This document shows positions 48,445 through 57,597 of a stretch of DNA of 64,000 nucleotides, piece by piece. Source of the DNA: Yoonia maritima (lineage in GTDB: Bacteria > Pseudomonadota > Alphaproteobacteria > Rhodobacterales > Rhodobacteraceae); contig NZ_PKFN01000007.1 of NCBI RefSeq assembly GCF_002933395.1, positions 682,001 through 746,000 of the forward strand, read 5' to 3'. The position numbers and the translations under genes are program-made. The notes below the pieces were generated by a model. The model was not told where the DNA came from and searched no databases. It was given only the letters and a program-made list of their open reading frames with translations. Numbering within the stretch: position 1 is the first letter of the stretch; each line of letters starts with the position of its first letter.

Positions 48445-49145
48445 CAATTGCCCTCATGCGCCGCAATAGCGGCCTGCCAGAAATCTGGGTCTTCGTAATC
48501 CGTCGGGTCTTCGACACCTGCCAAATAGAACGCCTCGCGACGCTCAACACAGGTTCCGCAGCGTCCGCACTGTTTTTCGCCGCCCTTATAGCACGACCAT
48601 GTTTCGGCAAATGGCGTCTCAACGCGCGCACCTTCGGTCACAATGTCGGCCTTCGATCGGTGCACAAATGGGGTCGACAGTGTTACATCTGCGTAACCGT
48701 CCAGCGCTGCGCGCTGCATCCGGTCAAAACTTTCTGTGAATGCAGGTCGGCAATCGGGATAGATAAAGTGATCGCCCCCATGCACCGCTGTCGCCACCGC
48801 GTCGTCACCGTTCGCGGCGGCAATACCATAGGCAATGGTCAGCATAATCGCATTCCGATTCGGCACCACTGTGATTTTCATGGTCTCTTCGGCATAGTGG
48901 CCGTCGGGAACATCGATATCATCCGTCAGTGCGGAACCGCTAAGTGCGGCACCGATTTGGCGCATATCGATGATGTGATGCGGCACACCCAGCCGAACGG
49001 CACATGCTGCCGCATAGTCGAGCTCTTTGCGGTGGCGCTGTCCATAGTCAAAGGACACCAGCCGAGAAAGATTGCCGTCATTGGCAACCACATGCGCAAG
49101 CGAAACGGAGTCCAGTCCGCCTGAGCAGATAACAATCGTCTTCAT
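48444..49145 (-). CDS. queC: 7-cyano-7-deazaguanine synthase QueC
   Basis: ATP-dependent enzyme making preQ0, 233 residues. The PP loop is VICSGGLDSVSLAHVV at the N terminus. VPNRNAIMLTIAYGIAAANG and YPDCRPAFTESFDRM are conserved, and four cysteines in TWSCYKGGEKQCGRCGTCVE bind zinc. It is the first que gene, 107 bases after aroB. No preQ1 riboswitch that I can recognise lies in that gap. Confidence 0.96.
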   Translation of the reverse strand: MKTIVICSGGLDSVSLAHVVANDGNLSRLVSFDYGQRHRKELDYAAACAVRLGVPHHIIDMRQIGAALSGSALTDDIDVPDGHYAEETMKITVVPNRNAIMLTIAYGIAAANGDDAVATAVHGGDHFIYPDCRPAFTESFDRMQRAALDGYADVTLSTPFVHRSKADIVTEGARVETPFAETWSCYKGGEKQCGRCGTCVERREAFYLAGVEDPTDYEDPDFWQAAIAAHEGN

Positions 49146-49223
49146 TTTTCAGTCCTTGTTTTGTTGACCGGGTAGGCTGCGACCGGTGGGGCGCCGTTTA
49201 GACAAGGCGGCGTAAGAAGGCAA

Positions 49224-49244
49224 CAGCGTTTAAAGTTAACGCTG
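49224..49244 (-). other. Hairpin between aroB and queC
   Basis: A seven-pair inverted repeat (CAGCGTT ... AACGCTG) with a seven-base loop lies just after aroB. Without a T tract it is a weak terminator at best; it may be a processing or attenuation structure ahead of the que genes. Confidence 0.3.
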
Positions 49245-49252
49245 CCCTTCCG

Positions 49253-50377
49253 TTACGTGCGAGCGCGCTTCAACGCGAGCGCATCGTTCAATACTGCGAG
49301 AACCTGATCTGACGGGACATCGGAGGTGATAAAAGCGTCGCCAATCCCACGTGCCAAGATAAAGCGCAGCTTGCCATCAATGACCTTTTTATCTTGCCCC
49401 ATCAGGGCCAAGAGCCCTTCGGCATCCGGCAGGTCTCCCTCGATATCAGCGACATCCACTTTCATACGCATATCACGTAAATGCGCACGCACGCGGCTTG
49501 GGTCTTCTTGACTGCAAAGCCCCAGACGTGCCGACAGTTCGAACGCCATCGCACAACCGATCGCGACGCCTTCGCCATGCAGCAAGCGGTCAGAATAACC
49601 TGTCGCAGATTCGAGCGCGTGCCCAAACGTGTGCCCAAGGTTCAACAACGCCCGGTCGCCCTGCTCTGTCTCGTCACGTTGCACAATGTCGGCCTTCAGC
49701 TCGCATGATCGTGTCACCGCACGAATCCGTGCATCCATGTCGCCCGCAGCCAATGCTGGCCCTTGGGATTCGAGCCAGTCAAAAAACGCAGCATCGCCGA
49801 GCATGCCGTATTTCACGACTTCGCCATAACCAGCCAAAAAATCGCGTGCGGTCAGCGTACCCAATAGCGCTGTGTCAGCCAGAACCAGACTTGGCTGATG
49901 AAACGCGCCAATCAGGTTTTTCCCATGCGGAGAGTTAATGCCTGTCTTACCGCCAACCGAGCTATCCACCTGCGCCAAAAGCGTGGTCGGAATTTGCACG
50001 AAACGCACGCCGCGCCGCATGATCGCTGCCGCAAAGCCAGCTAAGTCACCGATGACGCCACCACCAAAGGCGATGACGATATCGCCGCGCTCGACCTTTT
50101 GGGCGAGCAACCACTCAACCGAACGTTCTAATTGCGCCCAACATTTCGTTGTTTCTCCGGGCGGAAGGGCAAGCGCTTCGGACGTGAGCCCTGCCCGCTC
50201 TAATCCGGCCTGAAGCTCTGCCAGATGCAGACCAGCAACGGTTTCATCTGTCAGGATACAAACATGTTTTCTTCCACCAAACGCCGCGACATAGGTGCCG
50301 GCCTGATCCAAAAGACCCGGACCAATATGAATGTCATATTCGCGACCGGGCAAATCAACGTGTACTGTGGCGGTCAT
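49253..50377 (-). CDS. aroB: 3-dehydroquinate synthase
   Basis: Second enzyme of the shikimate pathway, 374 residues, NAD- and metal-dependent. The NAD loop is IAFGGGVIGDLAGFAAAIMR, followed by PTTLLAQVDSSVGGKTGINS and GKNLIGAFHQPSLVL. The metal ligands are in NLGHTFGHALE and LLHGEGVAIG. It starts one base after the aroK stop, and the pair is the conserved aroKB unit. Confidence 0.97.
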   Translation of the reverse strand: MTATVHVDLPGREYDIHIGPGLLDQAGTYVAAFGGRKHVCILTDETVAGLHLAELQAGLERAGLTSEALALPPGETTKCWAQLERSVEWLLAQKVERGDIVIAFGGGVIGDLAGFAAAIMRRGVRFVQIPTTLLAQVDSSVGGKTGINSPHGKNLIGAFHQPSLVLADTALLGTLTARDFLAGYGEVVKYGMLGDAAFFDWLESQGPALAAGDMDARIRAVTRSCELKADIVQRDETEQGDRALLNLGHTFGHALESATGYSDRLLHGEGVAIGCAMAFELSARLGLCSQEDPSRVRAHLRDMRMKVDVADIEGDLPDAEGLLALMGQDKKVIDGKLRFILARGIGDAFITSDVPSDQVLAVLNDALALKRART

Positions 50378-50378
50378 A

Positions 50379-50963
50379 TTAAGTGATCTCCATGATGTCG
50401 GGTCGTGAGGTCAAAGCATCTAGCGCGCTTTGTGTTGTGTCTTCGATGGTTGCGTCGCGTGCGACCTGCAAACGAACACCGGCATGTTCATAGATGGGGC
50501 GACGTTCGTTATAGATAGCTGTCAGCGTTCCCTTGGGATCCGGGGTTCGCAGCAAGGGGCGGGTGTCTTTGTGACGTACGCGATCCCAAAGCGTTTCAAG
50601 ATCAGCATCAAGCCAAAGCGCAACGCCCATTTCGCTAATCGCAGCCCGATTTCTTTCAGCCAAGAACGCGCCGCCGCCCGTTGAAACAATACCCGGAGGG
50701 CCAGAAAGCAGCCGACGCAGCACCTCGGCTTCGCGCTCGCGAAAAAACGCCTCGCCGTCGCGCTCAAAGATTTCAGCGATCGACAGAGCGGCTGCGGCCT
50801 CGATTGCGGCGTCACTATCGACGAACGGAACATGCAACCGATCTGCCATCGCGCGACCAATCGCCGACTTGCCAGACCCCATCATCCCCACCAACACAAC
50901 TGTGCGATGCAGCTGATACTCCGGCCCGTCTGTCATTCGTTTTTGCCCCCCGACATTCGGCAT
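50379..50963 (-). CDS. aroK: Shikimate kinase
   Basis: Phosphorylates shikimate, 194 residues from ATG 50963. The P-loop is VLVGMMGSGKSAIGRAMA; FVDSDAAIEAAA, FREREAEVLRRLL and VSTGGGAFL are the substrate and core motifs, and RPLLRTPDP lies in the lid. An in-frame ATG at 50936 is also possible; 50963 has GAGG about nine bases upstream. It is divergent from a small membrane-protein gene. Confidence 0.95.
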   Translation of the reverse strand: MPNVGGQKRMTDGPEYQLHRTVVLVGMMGSGKSAIGRAMADRLHVPFVDSDAAIEAAAALSIAEIFERDGEAFFREREAEVLRRLLSGPPGIVSTGGGAFLAERNRAAISEMGVALWLDADLETLWDRVRHKDTRPLLRTPDPKGTLTAIYNERRPIYEHAGVRLQVARDATIEDTTQSALDALTSRPDIMEIT

Positions 50964-51088
50964 TTTGCCGCCTCACGTAAAATTAATGAATGAATGCCGT
51001 GATCTTGCGGAAAAGGCCATATATAAACACTTCAATAGTTGGCATTAAGACCACATAATGAGGCATATAAAGAGGAACGGGGCAGATA

Positions 51089-51241
51089 ATGTTGCGGCTC
51101 ATCAAGGCACTTTTGTTTTTATTCGTTTTGGCAGGCGTCGGTTTGATCGCGTTTGCCTATATCGGACCGATATTTTTTCCGGCTGATTTTGCGGCCCCTT
51201 CAAGCGAGGTAACACGCCCTGTTACGCTGGAAACAAACTAA
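51089..51241 (+). CDS. 50-residue single-pass membrane protein upstream of xerD
   Basis: A short gene that opens the xerD operon. The product is LRLIKALLFLFVLAGVGLIA followed by FAYIGPIFFPADFA and a polar tail ending VTLETN: one membrane segment and a short outer tail. GAGG and GGGG stand upstream of the ATG. Its end overlaps, in another frame, the signal-peptide region of the next protein if that starts at 51219. I do not recognise a family. Confidence 0.65.
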   Translation: MLRLIKALLFLFVLAGVGLIAFAYIGPIFFPADFAAPSSEVTRPVTLETN

Positions 51242-52745
51242 ACGCGCCGCGCTTCTTTGCTGCGTCATTAGCACGCCCGTCTTTGCACAAGACGAACCCT
51301 TGTCGGCGATCGATTGGCTGTCGCGTAGCGTCCAGCCAAACATTGTCGTGATGGAACCGCCCGTTAGCCACGGTGCGACATCGCCACATGTTACCGTGAC
51401 GCCGCTTGATCGCCCATCAAAGGACCCCATTGGCCTGCTGCCGACTGATGTAACGGGGTTACCCCCGACCATCTGGTCATCCAGTAATGAAGATACGCTT
51501 GTCACGCTGTTGATGGCGGAACGCATTGAAATGCTGCCCGCAATTCAAGAATTCGTAAAGGTACTTATCCTCGCCGAGGCAGACCCACCACTGAATGCCA
51601 GCCCCAGCGGCACGTTGTTTTTGGCCCGCGTTGATAAATTATTGGACCTTGGCGCAATTGAACCTGCCAAGGCGCTGATCGAACAGGCCGAACCGGATAC
51701 CGCCGACCTGTTTCGCCGCTGGTTTGACGTCGCGCTACTGACTGGCACCGAAAATGATGCCTGCGATGTCATGGGACAAAAACCATCAATCGCACCGACC
51801 TATTCCGCACGCATTTTCTGCCTCGCGCGTAATGGTGACTGGTCGACCGCGGCGTTGACGCTGAACACACACCGGGTCCTTGGCGACATCACAGCATCCG
51901 AAGAAATGCTACTCACTCGCTTTCTTGATCCTGATATATTCGAAGGTGAACCGCCGCTTGATCCACCTGCCAGGATAAGTCCACTTATGTTCCGCATGCA
52001 CGAAGCAATCGGGGAAGGCTTGATAACCGCTGATTTACCACTGGCATTTTCGCACGCAGATTTACGGCCCACGGTGGGTTGGAAATCTCAGATAGAGGCA
52101 GCCGAACGTTTAGCACGACATGGGGCAGTCTCAGAGAATGTCTTACAGGATTTCTACACAGCACACACGCCGGCCGCGTCTGGAGGTGTTTGGGACCGTG
52201 CGCGGGCGGTACAGCGGTTTGACCGTGCGGTCACAAACCAAGACGCCGATGCGATTGCGCTGACACTTCCTGCGGCTTGGGCCGCGATGAAGCAAGCGCG
52301 CACAGAAATTCAATTTGCAAAACTATACACCCTAGCGCTTCAAGATACGGAGTTGTCAGGCGATGCACGTTTGATTGCGATCACCATCGGGCTTTTATCC
52401 CCCAACTATGAAGAAGTCGCGATCAACGCAGAGACCACGTCATATGATCCATTCTTAATCGCCCTTGCGCGTGGGCGCCCTCAAGAGGTTCGCGTTACGT
52501 CACCAACTGCGCTCGCTATTCAAGCGGCATTCAACGGTGCCCAACCGCCTGCTGTACTGCAAACTTTGGTCGACGATGGCAAGCTTGGTGAGGCACTGTT
52601 GCGTGCTACTGCGATCTTTAACCAAGGCTATGCAGGCGATTTTCGATCATTAACTGACGCATTGTCATTGATGCGCACCGTTGGCTTAGAAGACGTTGCG
52701 CGTAGGGCGGCTCTTCAATTATTGATTTTGGAACGTGCGACGTGA
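51219..52745 (+). CDS. Exported protein of unknown function, probable CTG start
   Basis: A large protein, 508 residues from 51219. No ATG, GTG or TTG lies between an in-frame stop at 51210 and a TTG at 51300, yet the codons just before that TTG spell a clean signal peptide: LRWKQTKRAALLCCVISTPV then FA, with cleavage before QDEP. The only start that includes it is CTG at 51219, with GAGG ten bases upstream. The body is mainly helical, possibly TPR-like, with repeated Ala/Leu helices (DLGAIEPAKALIEQAE, DDGKLGEALLRATAIF). No enzyme motif is seen. It overlaps xerD by four bases. A sequencing error or start at 51300 are alternatives. Confidence 0.72.
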   Translation: MLRWKQTKRAALLCCVISTPVFAQDEPLSAIDWLSRSVQPNIVVMEPPVSHGATSPHVTVTPLDRPSKDPIGLLPTDVTGLPPTIWSSSNEDTLVTLLMAERIEMLPAIQEFVKVLILAEADPPLNASPSGTLFLARVDKLLDLGAIEPAKALIEQAEPDTADLFRRWFDVALLTGTENDACDVMGQKPSIAPTYSARIFCLARNGDWSTAALTLNTHRVLGDITASEEMLLTRFLDPDIFEGEPPLDPPARISPLMFRMHEAIGEGLITADLPLAFSHADLRPTVGWKSQIEAAERLARHGAVSENVLQDFYTAHTPAASGGVWDRARAVQRFDRAVTNQDADAIALTLPAAWAAMKQARTEIQFAKLYTLALQDTELSGDARLIAITIGLLSPNYEEVAINAETTSYDPFLIALARGRPQEVRVTSPTALAIQAAFNGAQPPAVLQTLVDDGKLGEALLRATAIFNQGYAGDFRSLTDALSLMRTVGLEDVARRAALQLLILERAT

Positions 52746-53692
52746 CAGCAACAGACCGATCAATGGCACGTTGGATTCAAGTTTTTCTCGAGGCGCAAGC
52801 CGCTGAATTGGATGCGGCAACGAACACTCAGTTGGCCTACGCACGCGACTTGCAAAACTTGGCAGCATGGCTTGCCGATAAAAATTTGCACTTTTCAACT
52901 ACAACTCGCGATCATGTGGAAAGTTATTTGATTGATTGCGAAAACGAAGGGCTATCCAAAGCAACGCGCGCGCGCCGGTTATCAGCGATCAAACAATTAT
53001 ACAGGTTCGCGTTTGAAGAAGGATGGCGTGAAGACAACCCTGCCATCCAAATCAAAGGACCGGGGCGTGCAAAACGCCTCCCCAAAACGCTTGAGATCGT
53101 AGAGGTCGACCGTCTTTTAGACGCTGCACGCAATACCCCACGCGAGGCATTGCGCAACACATGCCTGATGGAGTTACTCTATGCGACGGGAATGCGCGTA
53201 ACCGAATTAGTCAGCCTGCCAGTTTCAGCCGCGCGCGGTGATCCACGGATGCTGTTGGTCCGCGGTAAGGGCGGCAAAGAACGTCTTGTTCCGCTGTCAC
53301 CCCCTGCCCGGGACGCATTGGCGGCTTATCTGATTTCACGTGATGCCGCCGAAGACGCAGGACGTAAAGACGGCAAACCAACCTCATCATTTCTGTTCCC
53401 CTCGCGCGGAAAACTAGGCCACCTGACCCGGCACCGTTTTTTTGGATTGATCAAGGAATTCGCCGTAGCTGGTGGTGTTTCACCTGAAAAGGTCACACCG
53501 CACACGCTGCGCCACGCATTTGCGACGCATTTGTTGGCTGGCGGTGCCGATTTACGGTCTATTCAGACAATGTTGGGCCATGCGGACGTGGCGACAACAG
53601 AAATCTATACACATGTTCTAGATGAACGACTAAAAGAGCTGGTGCTCGAACATCATCCGCTTGCAAAAGCCGGCAAAACCGAAAGACCGTAA
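52742..53692 (+). CDS. xerD: Tyrosine recombinase XerD
   Basis: Chromosome-dimer resolution recombinase, 316 residues. The N-terminal SAM-like domain has NTQLAYARDLQNLAAWLA. The catalytic set is Arg in YATGMRVTELVSLP, Lys in VRGKGGKERLVPL, His and Arg in THTLRHAFATHLL-type PHTLRHAFATHLLAGG, and His then Tyr in LGHADVATTEIYTHV. It starts at GTG 52742 inside the stop of the preceding gene. Genes of this family can also belong to mobile elements, but this operon context and length suit chromosomal XerD. Confidence 0.92.
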   Translation: MTATDRSMARWIQVFLEAQAAELDAATNTQLAYARDLQNLAAWLADKNLHFSTTTRDHVESYLIDCENEGLSKATRARRLSAIKQLYRFAFEEGWREDNPAIQIKGPGRAKRLPKTLEIVEVDRLLDAARNTPREALRNTCLMELLYATGMRVTELVSLPVSAARGDPRMLLVRGKGGKERLVPLSPPARDALAAYLISRDAAEDAGRKDGKPTSSFLFPSRGKLGHLTRHRFFGLIKEFAVAGGVSPEKVTPHTLRHAFATHLLAGGADLRSIQTMLGHADVATTEIYTHVLDERLKELVLEHHPLAKAGKTERP

Positions 53693-54987
53693 TGGACACC
53701 CTGACTTCTGACGCCACATTTTGGATAACAGCTGGCGCAATCCTGATCTTACTTATCCTATCCGGCTTTTTCTCGGGATCAGAAACGGCGCTGACTGCCG
53801 CATCACGCGGCAAATTACGCACGGCGGCCGATAAGGGCTCGAAAGGTGCACAGACTGCGCTTCAGGTGACCGAAGACAGCGAACGCCTGATCGGTTCTGT
53901 TTTGCTGGGCAACAACGTTGTGAATATCTTAGCGACATCACTTGCCACTGCGTTACTAACGAAAATATTTGGTCAAAACGGCGTGGCAGCGGCAACGCTG
54001 ATTATGACATTGCTGGTGCTGATCTTTGCCGAGGTGTTGCCTAAAACATTTGCCATAACTTACCCGGAAACTGTCGCCTCAAAGGTGGCTGGACCCATTG
54101 CGCTTGTTGTTTTGGTGTTTTCGCCGATGGTGGCCGCCGTACGTTACCTCGTACGCGGCGTGCTGTATCTTTTTGGCGTGAGAACCGACCCCGACAGTAA
54201 CATTCTTGCCGTGCGCGAAGAAATTGCTGGCGCGTTGCAACTGGGCCATTCCGAAGGGATCGTTGAAAAAGAAGATCGGGACCGGATTTTGGGTGCGCTA
54301 GACCTGAACGAACGCGCAGTCGAAGAAATCATGTTGCACCGTTCTAGCATCCAAATGGTCGATGCGGACCAGAGCCCACAAGATATGCTGACGCAAATTC
54401 TAGATAGCCCGCACACGCGTTTGCCGCTTTATCGCGGTGATCAGGAAAACATTGTTGGTGTGATCCACGCCAAAGACTTGCTGCGCGCAATGCATAAGTT
54501 ACTGGCTGGATCAGACGCCCAAGGCCTTGCCGCGTTTGATGTGATGAAGGTCGCCATGCCGCCCTACTTTGTGCCGGAAACGACGACACTAGACGACCAA
54601 ATGCGTAACTTCTTGAAACGCCAAACCCATTTTGCGTTGGTTGTGGACGAATATGGTGGATTGCAGGGGTTGATTACCCTTGAAGATATCCTTGAAGAAA
54701 TTGTCGGCGAAATCGCTGACGAATTTGACGATCACGAAGAAGATATGATCGAAGCCACCGCCGATGGCGCTTATATCGTCGATGGGGGCATGACGATCCG
54801 TGATCTGAACCGCGCGCATGACTGGGGCCTGCCAGACGACGAAGCAAATACAGTCGCAGGCCTTGTCATTCACGAGGCGCAAATGATCCCCGTCGAAGGG
54901 CAAGTGTTTTCGTTCCATGGCTTCCGATTTGAGGTTCTCAAGAAAGAAGAAAACCGGATCGCGACGCTGAAAATTCGACAGTTGTGA
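53692..54987 (+). CDS. CorC/HlyC-family transporter (DUF21-CBS-CorC)
   Basis: A 431-residue membrane protein of the CNNM/CorC class linked to magnesium or cobalt efflux. The DUF21 domain has FFSGSETALTAASRGKLRTA, NNVVNILATSLATALL and FAEVLPKTFAI in its membrane helices. Two CBS repeats follow (MVDADQSPQDMLTQI and VVDEYGGLQGLITLEDILEE), then a CorC_HlyC domain ending EENRIATLKIRQL. It shares one base with the xerD stop. Confidence 0.93.
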   Translation: MDTLTSDATFWITAGAILILLILSGFFSGSETALTAASRGKLRTAADKGSKGAQTALQVTEDSERLIGSVLLGNNVVNILATSLATALLTKIFGQNGVAAATLIMTLLVLIFAEVLPKTFAITYPETVASKVAGPIALVVLVFSPMVAAVRYLVRGVLYLFGVRTDPDSNILAVREEIAGALQLGHSEGIVEKEDRDRILGALDLNERAVEEIMLHRSSIQMVDADQSPQDMLTQILDSPHTRLPLYRGDQENIVGVIHAKDLLRAMHKLLAGSDAQGLAAFDVMKVAMPPYFVPETTTLDDQMRNFLKRQTHFALVVDEYGGLQGLITLEDILEEIVGEIADEFDDHEEDMIEATADGAYIVDGGMTIRDLNRAHDWGLPDDEANTVAGLVIHEAQMIPVEGQVFSFHGFRFEVLKKEENRIATLKIRQL

Positions 54988-54994
54988 TTTAGGA

Positions 54995-55016
54995 AGGGTG
55001 GATTGAAATCTACCCT
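54995..55016 (+). terminator. Hairpin between convergent corC-like and herA-like genes
   Basis: A nine-pair stem (54995-55003 with 55008-55016, one G-T wobble) and a TGAA loop lie just after the corC-like stop. The wobble pairs only in the plus-strand RNA. There is no T tract, so termination efficiency is uncertain. Confidence 0.45.
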
Positions 55017-55024
55017 ACGAACAA

Positions 55025-56566
55025 CTACCGCGCCTTAAACAGGCTGCCCAAAATCCCACGAACAATCCGACGGCCTGTCGTGCCCTTCAGCTCTTTGGCG
55101 ACAACAGACGCTAATGCCCCACCAAAACCGCCACCCGACGATTTTCGCGACGACGAACTGCGACGGCCTTCGCTACGCCCGCCATCATAACGGCGCGCAT
55201 TGCGAAATTCCCGTTCTTTCTCATCCGCTTCAGCTTCGGCCGCCTCTGCTGCCTCGGCCTCTTTGGCTGCGGCTTCTGCCTTTTTCGCCAACATCTCATG
55301 TGCGCTTTCACGATCAAGCGGCGTATCGTATTTACCAGCCATTGCCGATGCATTCATTACCGCCTTGCGGGTCGCATCATCAATCGGGCCCAGCTGTGAG
55401 GACGGCGGACGGATTAGGGTACGTTCTACAACTTGCGGAATCCCTTTTCGGTCAAGGAATGACGTGACCGCCTCGCCTGTGCCGACTTCTTGGATCGCCT
55501 CGGCGGTATCAAATGCAGAATTATCACGATAAGTTTCTGCTGCCGTCTTTAGCTCTTTACGGTCTTTGGCCGTAAACGCCCGCAGCGCATGCTGCACACG
55601 ATTACCAAGCTGCCCCAGGACATCATCAGGAATATCGCCCGGATTTTGCGTGACGAAATAGACGCCAACCCCTTTCGACCGGATCAAACGCGCGACCTGT
55701 TCGACCTTATCAACAAGAACCTTCGGTGCATCGTCAAACAGCAAATGCGCCTCATCAAAAAAGAAAACAAGCTTGGGTTTATCCGGGTTACCGACTTCGG
55801 GCAGTTCTTCGAACAACTCTGACAAAAGCCACAATAAGAACGTCGCATACAAACGCGGGCTACCCATCAGTTGGTCTGCGGCAAGAATATTGATCTCTCC
55901 GCGACCATCTCGGGTGCGCATCATGTCTGACAAATCAAGAGCCGGCTCACCGAACAACGCGGACCCACCTTGGTTTTCGAGCACAAGCAGTTCGCGCTGA
56001 ATTGCCCCGACAGAAGATGACGCAACATTGCCGTAGCGCAGCGAAAGTTCTTTCGCATTTTGCCCGACCCACACGAGCATCGCCTGCAGGTCTTTTAGAT
56101 CCAATAGAGGAAGACCCTCTTCGTCGGCTACGCGGAATGCGACGTTCAATACGCCTTCTTGAACATCGGTGAGGCCCATCAAACGCGCCAACAACAATGG
56201 CCCCATCTCTGCCACAGTCGCACGAATGGGGTGACCTTTTTCCCCGAACAAGTCCCAAAACGTTACAGGAAAGCTGTCGTATTGCAGATCAAGGCCGATG
56301 GTCTTGGCGCGTTTTGTAAATGCCTCGTGCAATTTAAAATTTGGGCTGCCTGCCGCGGCAAGGCCTGATAGATCACCTTTGACGTCTGACAAAAACACCG
56401 GCACACCAGCGGCAGAGAACTCTTCCGCCATGATCTGTAACGTCACCGTTTTACCTGTACCGGTCGCTCCGGCAATCAGCCCGTGACGGTTGGCTTTATC
56501 CAGCAGCATGGTTTGCGCCACGCCGTAATCCTGCGCGCCGCCACCGATAAAAATATGATCTGCCAT
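55025..56566 (-). CDS. HerA-like ATPase of the DUF853 family
   Basis: A 513-residue P-loop ATPase related to HerA/FtsK DNA motors (YjgR type). Walker A is [12 protein letters not shown] near residue 35, and Walker B is [37 protein letters not shown] is a sensor-like motif, and [17 protein letters not shown] is typical of DUF853. The C-terminal part is a charged Ala/Glu coiled region followed by a Ser/Arg/Gly-rich segment. The ATG at 56566 fits the family. The cellular role of DUF853 proteins is unclear. Confidence 0.9.
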   Translation of the reverse strand: MADHIFIGGGAQDYGVAQTMLLDKANRHGLIAGATGTGKTVTLQIMAEEFSAAGVPVFLSDVKGDLSGLAAAGSPNFKLHEAFTKRAKTIGLDLQYDSFPVTFWDLFGEKGHPIRATVAEMGPLLLARLMGLTDVQEGVLNVAFRVADEEGLPLLDLKDLQAMLVWVGQNAKELSLRYGNVASSSVGAIQRELLVLENQGGSALFGEPALDLSDMMRTRDGRGEINILAADQLMGSPRLYATFLLWLLSELFEELPEVGNPDKPKLVFFFDEAHLLFDDAPKVLVDKVEQVARLIRSKGVGVYFVTQNPGDIPDDVLGQLGNRVQHALRAFTAKDRKELKTAAETYRDNSAFDTAEAIQEVGTGEAVTSFLDRKGIPQVVERTLIRPPSSQLGPIDDATRKAVMNASAMAGKYDTPLDRESAHEMLAKKAEAAAKEAEAAEAAEAEADEKEREFRNARRYDGGRSEGRRSSSSRKSSGGGFGGALASVVAKELKGTTGRRIVRGILGSLFKAR

Positions 56567-56737
56567 GCTACCGTCCCTCATTTTAAGTTTGTATCAAAAT
56601 ACATCGTTGGCCAATTGATGCTAGCCTAAAGCATGGCACAAACGCAGCCCTGCGTCGCCTCACCTAAATTTTCCCCGTAAACCTTACAACGTTCAATACA
56701 GTCGATTTTTTTCAGGCTGTGCGATTCCTATTTAATG

Positions 56738-56766
56738 TTGACGCACCCTGTCACATTGCGTAACTT
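56738..56766 (+). promoter_or_regulatory. Promoter-like -35/-10 pair
   Basis: TTGACG at 56738-56743 and TAACTT at 56761-56766 are separated by 17 bases, the best spacing for the housekeeping sigma factor. The -35 is strong and the -10 is a partial match. Transcription would begin near 56773. Confidence 0.35.
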
Positions 56767-56772
56767 TCATGA

Positions 56773-56834
56773 CAATTAGTCGGCCAAGTCCGGCAGGGAA
56801 AAATGGAAAAGGGTTCCTTCGGGGACCCTTTTTC
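56773..56834 (+). ncRNA. Candidate small RNA (about 60 nt) or ialB leader
   Basis: The short interval runs from a predicted start near 56773 to a strong intrinsic terminator. It has no coding capacity worth noting. It could be a free Hfq-bound small RNA, or a leader that attenuates transcription into ialB. The 5' end is inferred only. Confidence 0.3.
56807..56834 (+). terminator. Orphan rho-independent terminator with TTCG tetraloop
   Basis: AAAAGGGTTCC and GGGACCCTTTT pair with one wobble around a TTCG loop and are followed by further T residues. No annotated gene ends upstream on this strand: the previous plus-strand stop is 1.8 kb away. Confidence 0.85.
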
Positions 56835-56944
56835 TATTTCAGCACGCGCATTTGTGAGCGGAACATAGCCTTGACAGGCCATTCCCCCACTGACAGCCCT
56901 AAACGCCCATGATAAGCAGGTTCAAAAGCTAAAGGACCTATCGT

Positions 56945-57559
56945 ATGCGCAGTACATTTAAATCAATCGTTGTTGCCGCCTTGTTGATGCAAGGAACAAC
57001 AGCTTTCGCCCAAGACGCGACAGAAGCCGAAGTAGAAACGCCCACCGAAGAAGTCACTGATTCTGCAGCGGACCTTGATCTTGGTCAACCTGCTGGCCCT
57101 GCGGTCGGCCAAGCCTACATTCTGCAAGAATTCGGCGACTGGGCGATGCGCTGTGTGCGTGCGCCTGAGGGTGAAGCAGACCCCTGCAATATGTATCAAC
57201 TGCTAAGTGACAGCGAAGGCAACGCCATCGCTGAGTTCAACTTCTTCCGCCTGCCAGAGGGAGCAACCGCCGCAGCCGGCGCAACAGTTGTTGTTCCACT
57301 TGAAACACTGCTGACCCAACAGTTAACTCTTGCGGTTGATGGGCAAAATGCGCGCAGTTACCCGTTTCGCTTTTGCAATCAAGGCGGCTGTGTCGCGCGA
57401 CTTGGTTTTACCGAAGCAGAGATAAACCAGTTTAAACGTGGTGCCGGCGCTACAATTCGCCTTGTGCATGCTGCAAATCCAAACCAAGAAATCATGCTCG
57501 ATTTATCGCTGACCGGCTTTACCGCGGGATACGAAGGGTCAGTTGGCCCAAGCGAATAA
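56945..57559 (+). CDS. Invasion-associated locus B (IalB) family protein
   Basis: A 204-residue periplasmic protein. A signal peptide ends TTAFAQ, followed by an acidic low-complexity spacer (about residues 24-50). The IalB domain begins EFGDWAMRCVR and has the two-cysteine motif FCNQGGCVARLGF, with Cys also in DPCNMYQL. IalB proteins were named for erythrocyte invasion in Bartonella but are widespread in free-living Alphaproteobacteria, where the role is unknown. Confidence 0.9.
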   Translation: MRSTFKSIVVAALLMQGTTAFAQDATEAEVETPTEEVTDSAADLDLGQPAGPAVGQAYILQEFGDWAMRCVRAPEGEADPCNMYQLLSDSEGNAIAEFNFFRLPEGATAAAGATVVVPLETLLTQQLTLAVDGQNARSYPFRFCNQGGCVARLGFTEAEINQFKRGAGATIRLVHAANPNQEIMLDLSLTGFTAGYEGSVGPSE

Positions 57560-57567
57560 GATCGATT

Positions 57568-57591
57568 GCACCTGACCGCAAGGTCGGGTGC
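57568..57591. terminator. Hairpin between convergent ialB and the KAS gene
   Basis: A ten-pair stem (GCACCTGACC with GGTCGGGTGC, one wobble) closes a GCAA tetraloop, nine bases after the ialB stop. The following TATTCCC is not a strong T tract. Confidence 0.55.
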
Positions 57592-57597
57592 TATTCC

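Larger units (their letters stand above)
56567..56944. other. 378-base divergent gap with a possible small RNA
   Basis: Intergenic region between the HerA-like gene (leftward) and ialB (rightward). It contains a promoter-like pair at 56738-56766 and a strong orphan terminator at 56807-56834. No convincing open frame is seen. The last 110 bases, up to the ialB ATG, include a second TTGACA (56871) without a clear -10. Confidence 0.6.

Noticed and set aside
49146..49252. Possible preQ1 riboswitch ahead of queC
   Set aside because: No preQ1-I or preQ1-II core sequence can be found; only a short hairpin is present.
50995..51060. 22-codon frame before the 50-residue membrane protein
   Set aside because: It has no hydrophobic segment, no clear ribosome site and lies in the divergent promoter region.
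52742..53692. Integrase marking a mobile element
   Set aside because: The recombinase sits in an operon next to housekeeping genes, has XerD length and motifs, and there are no flanking repeats, tRNA or phage genes.
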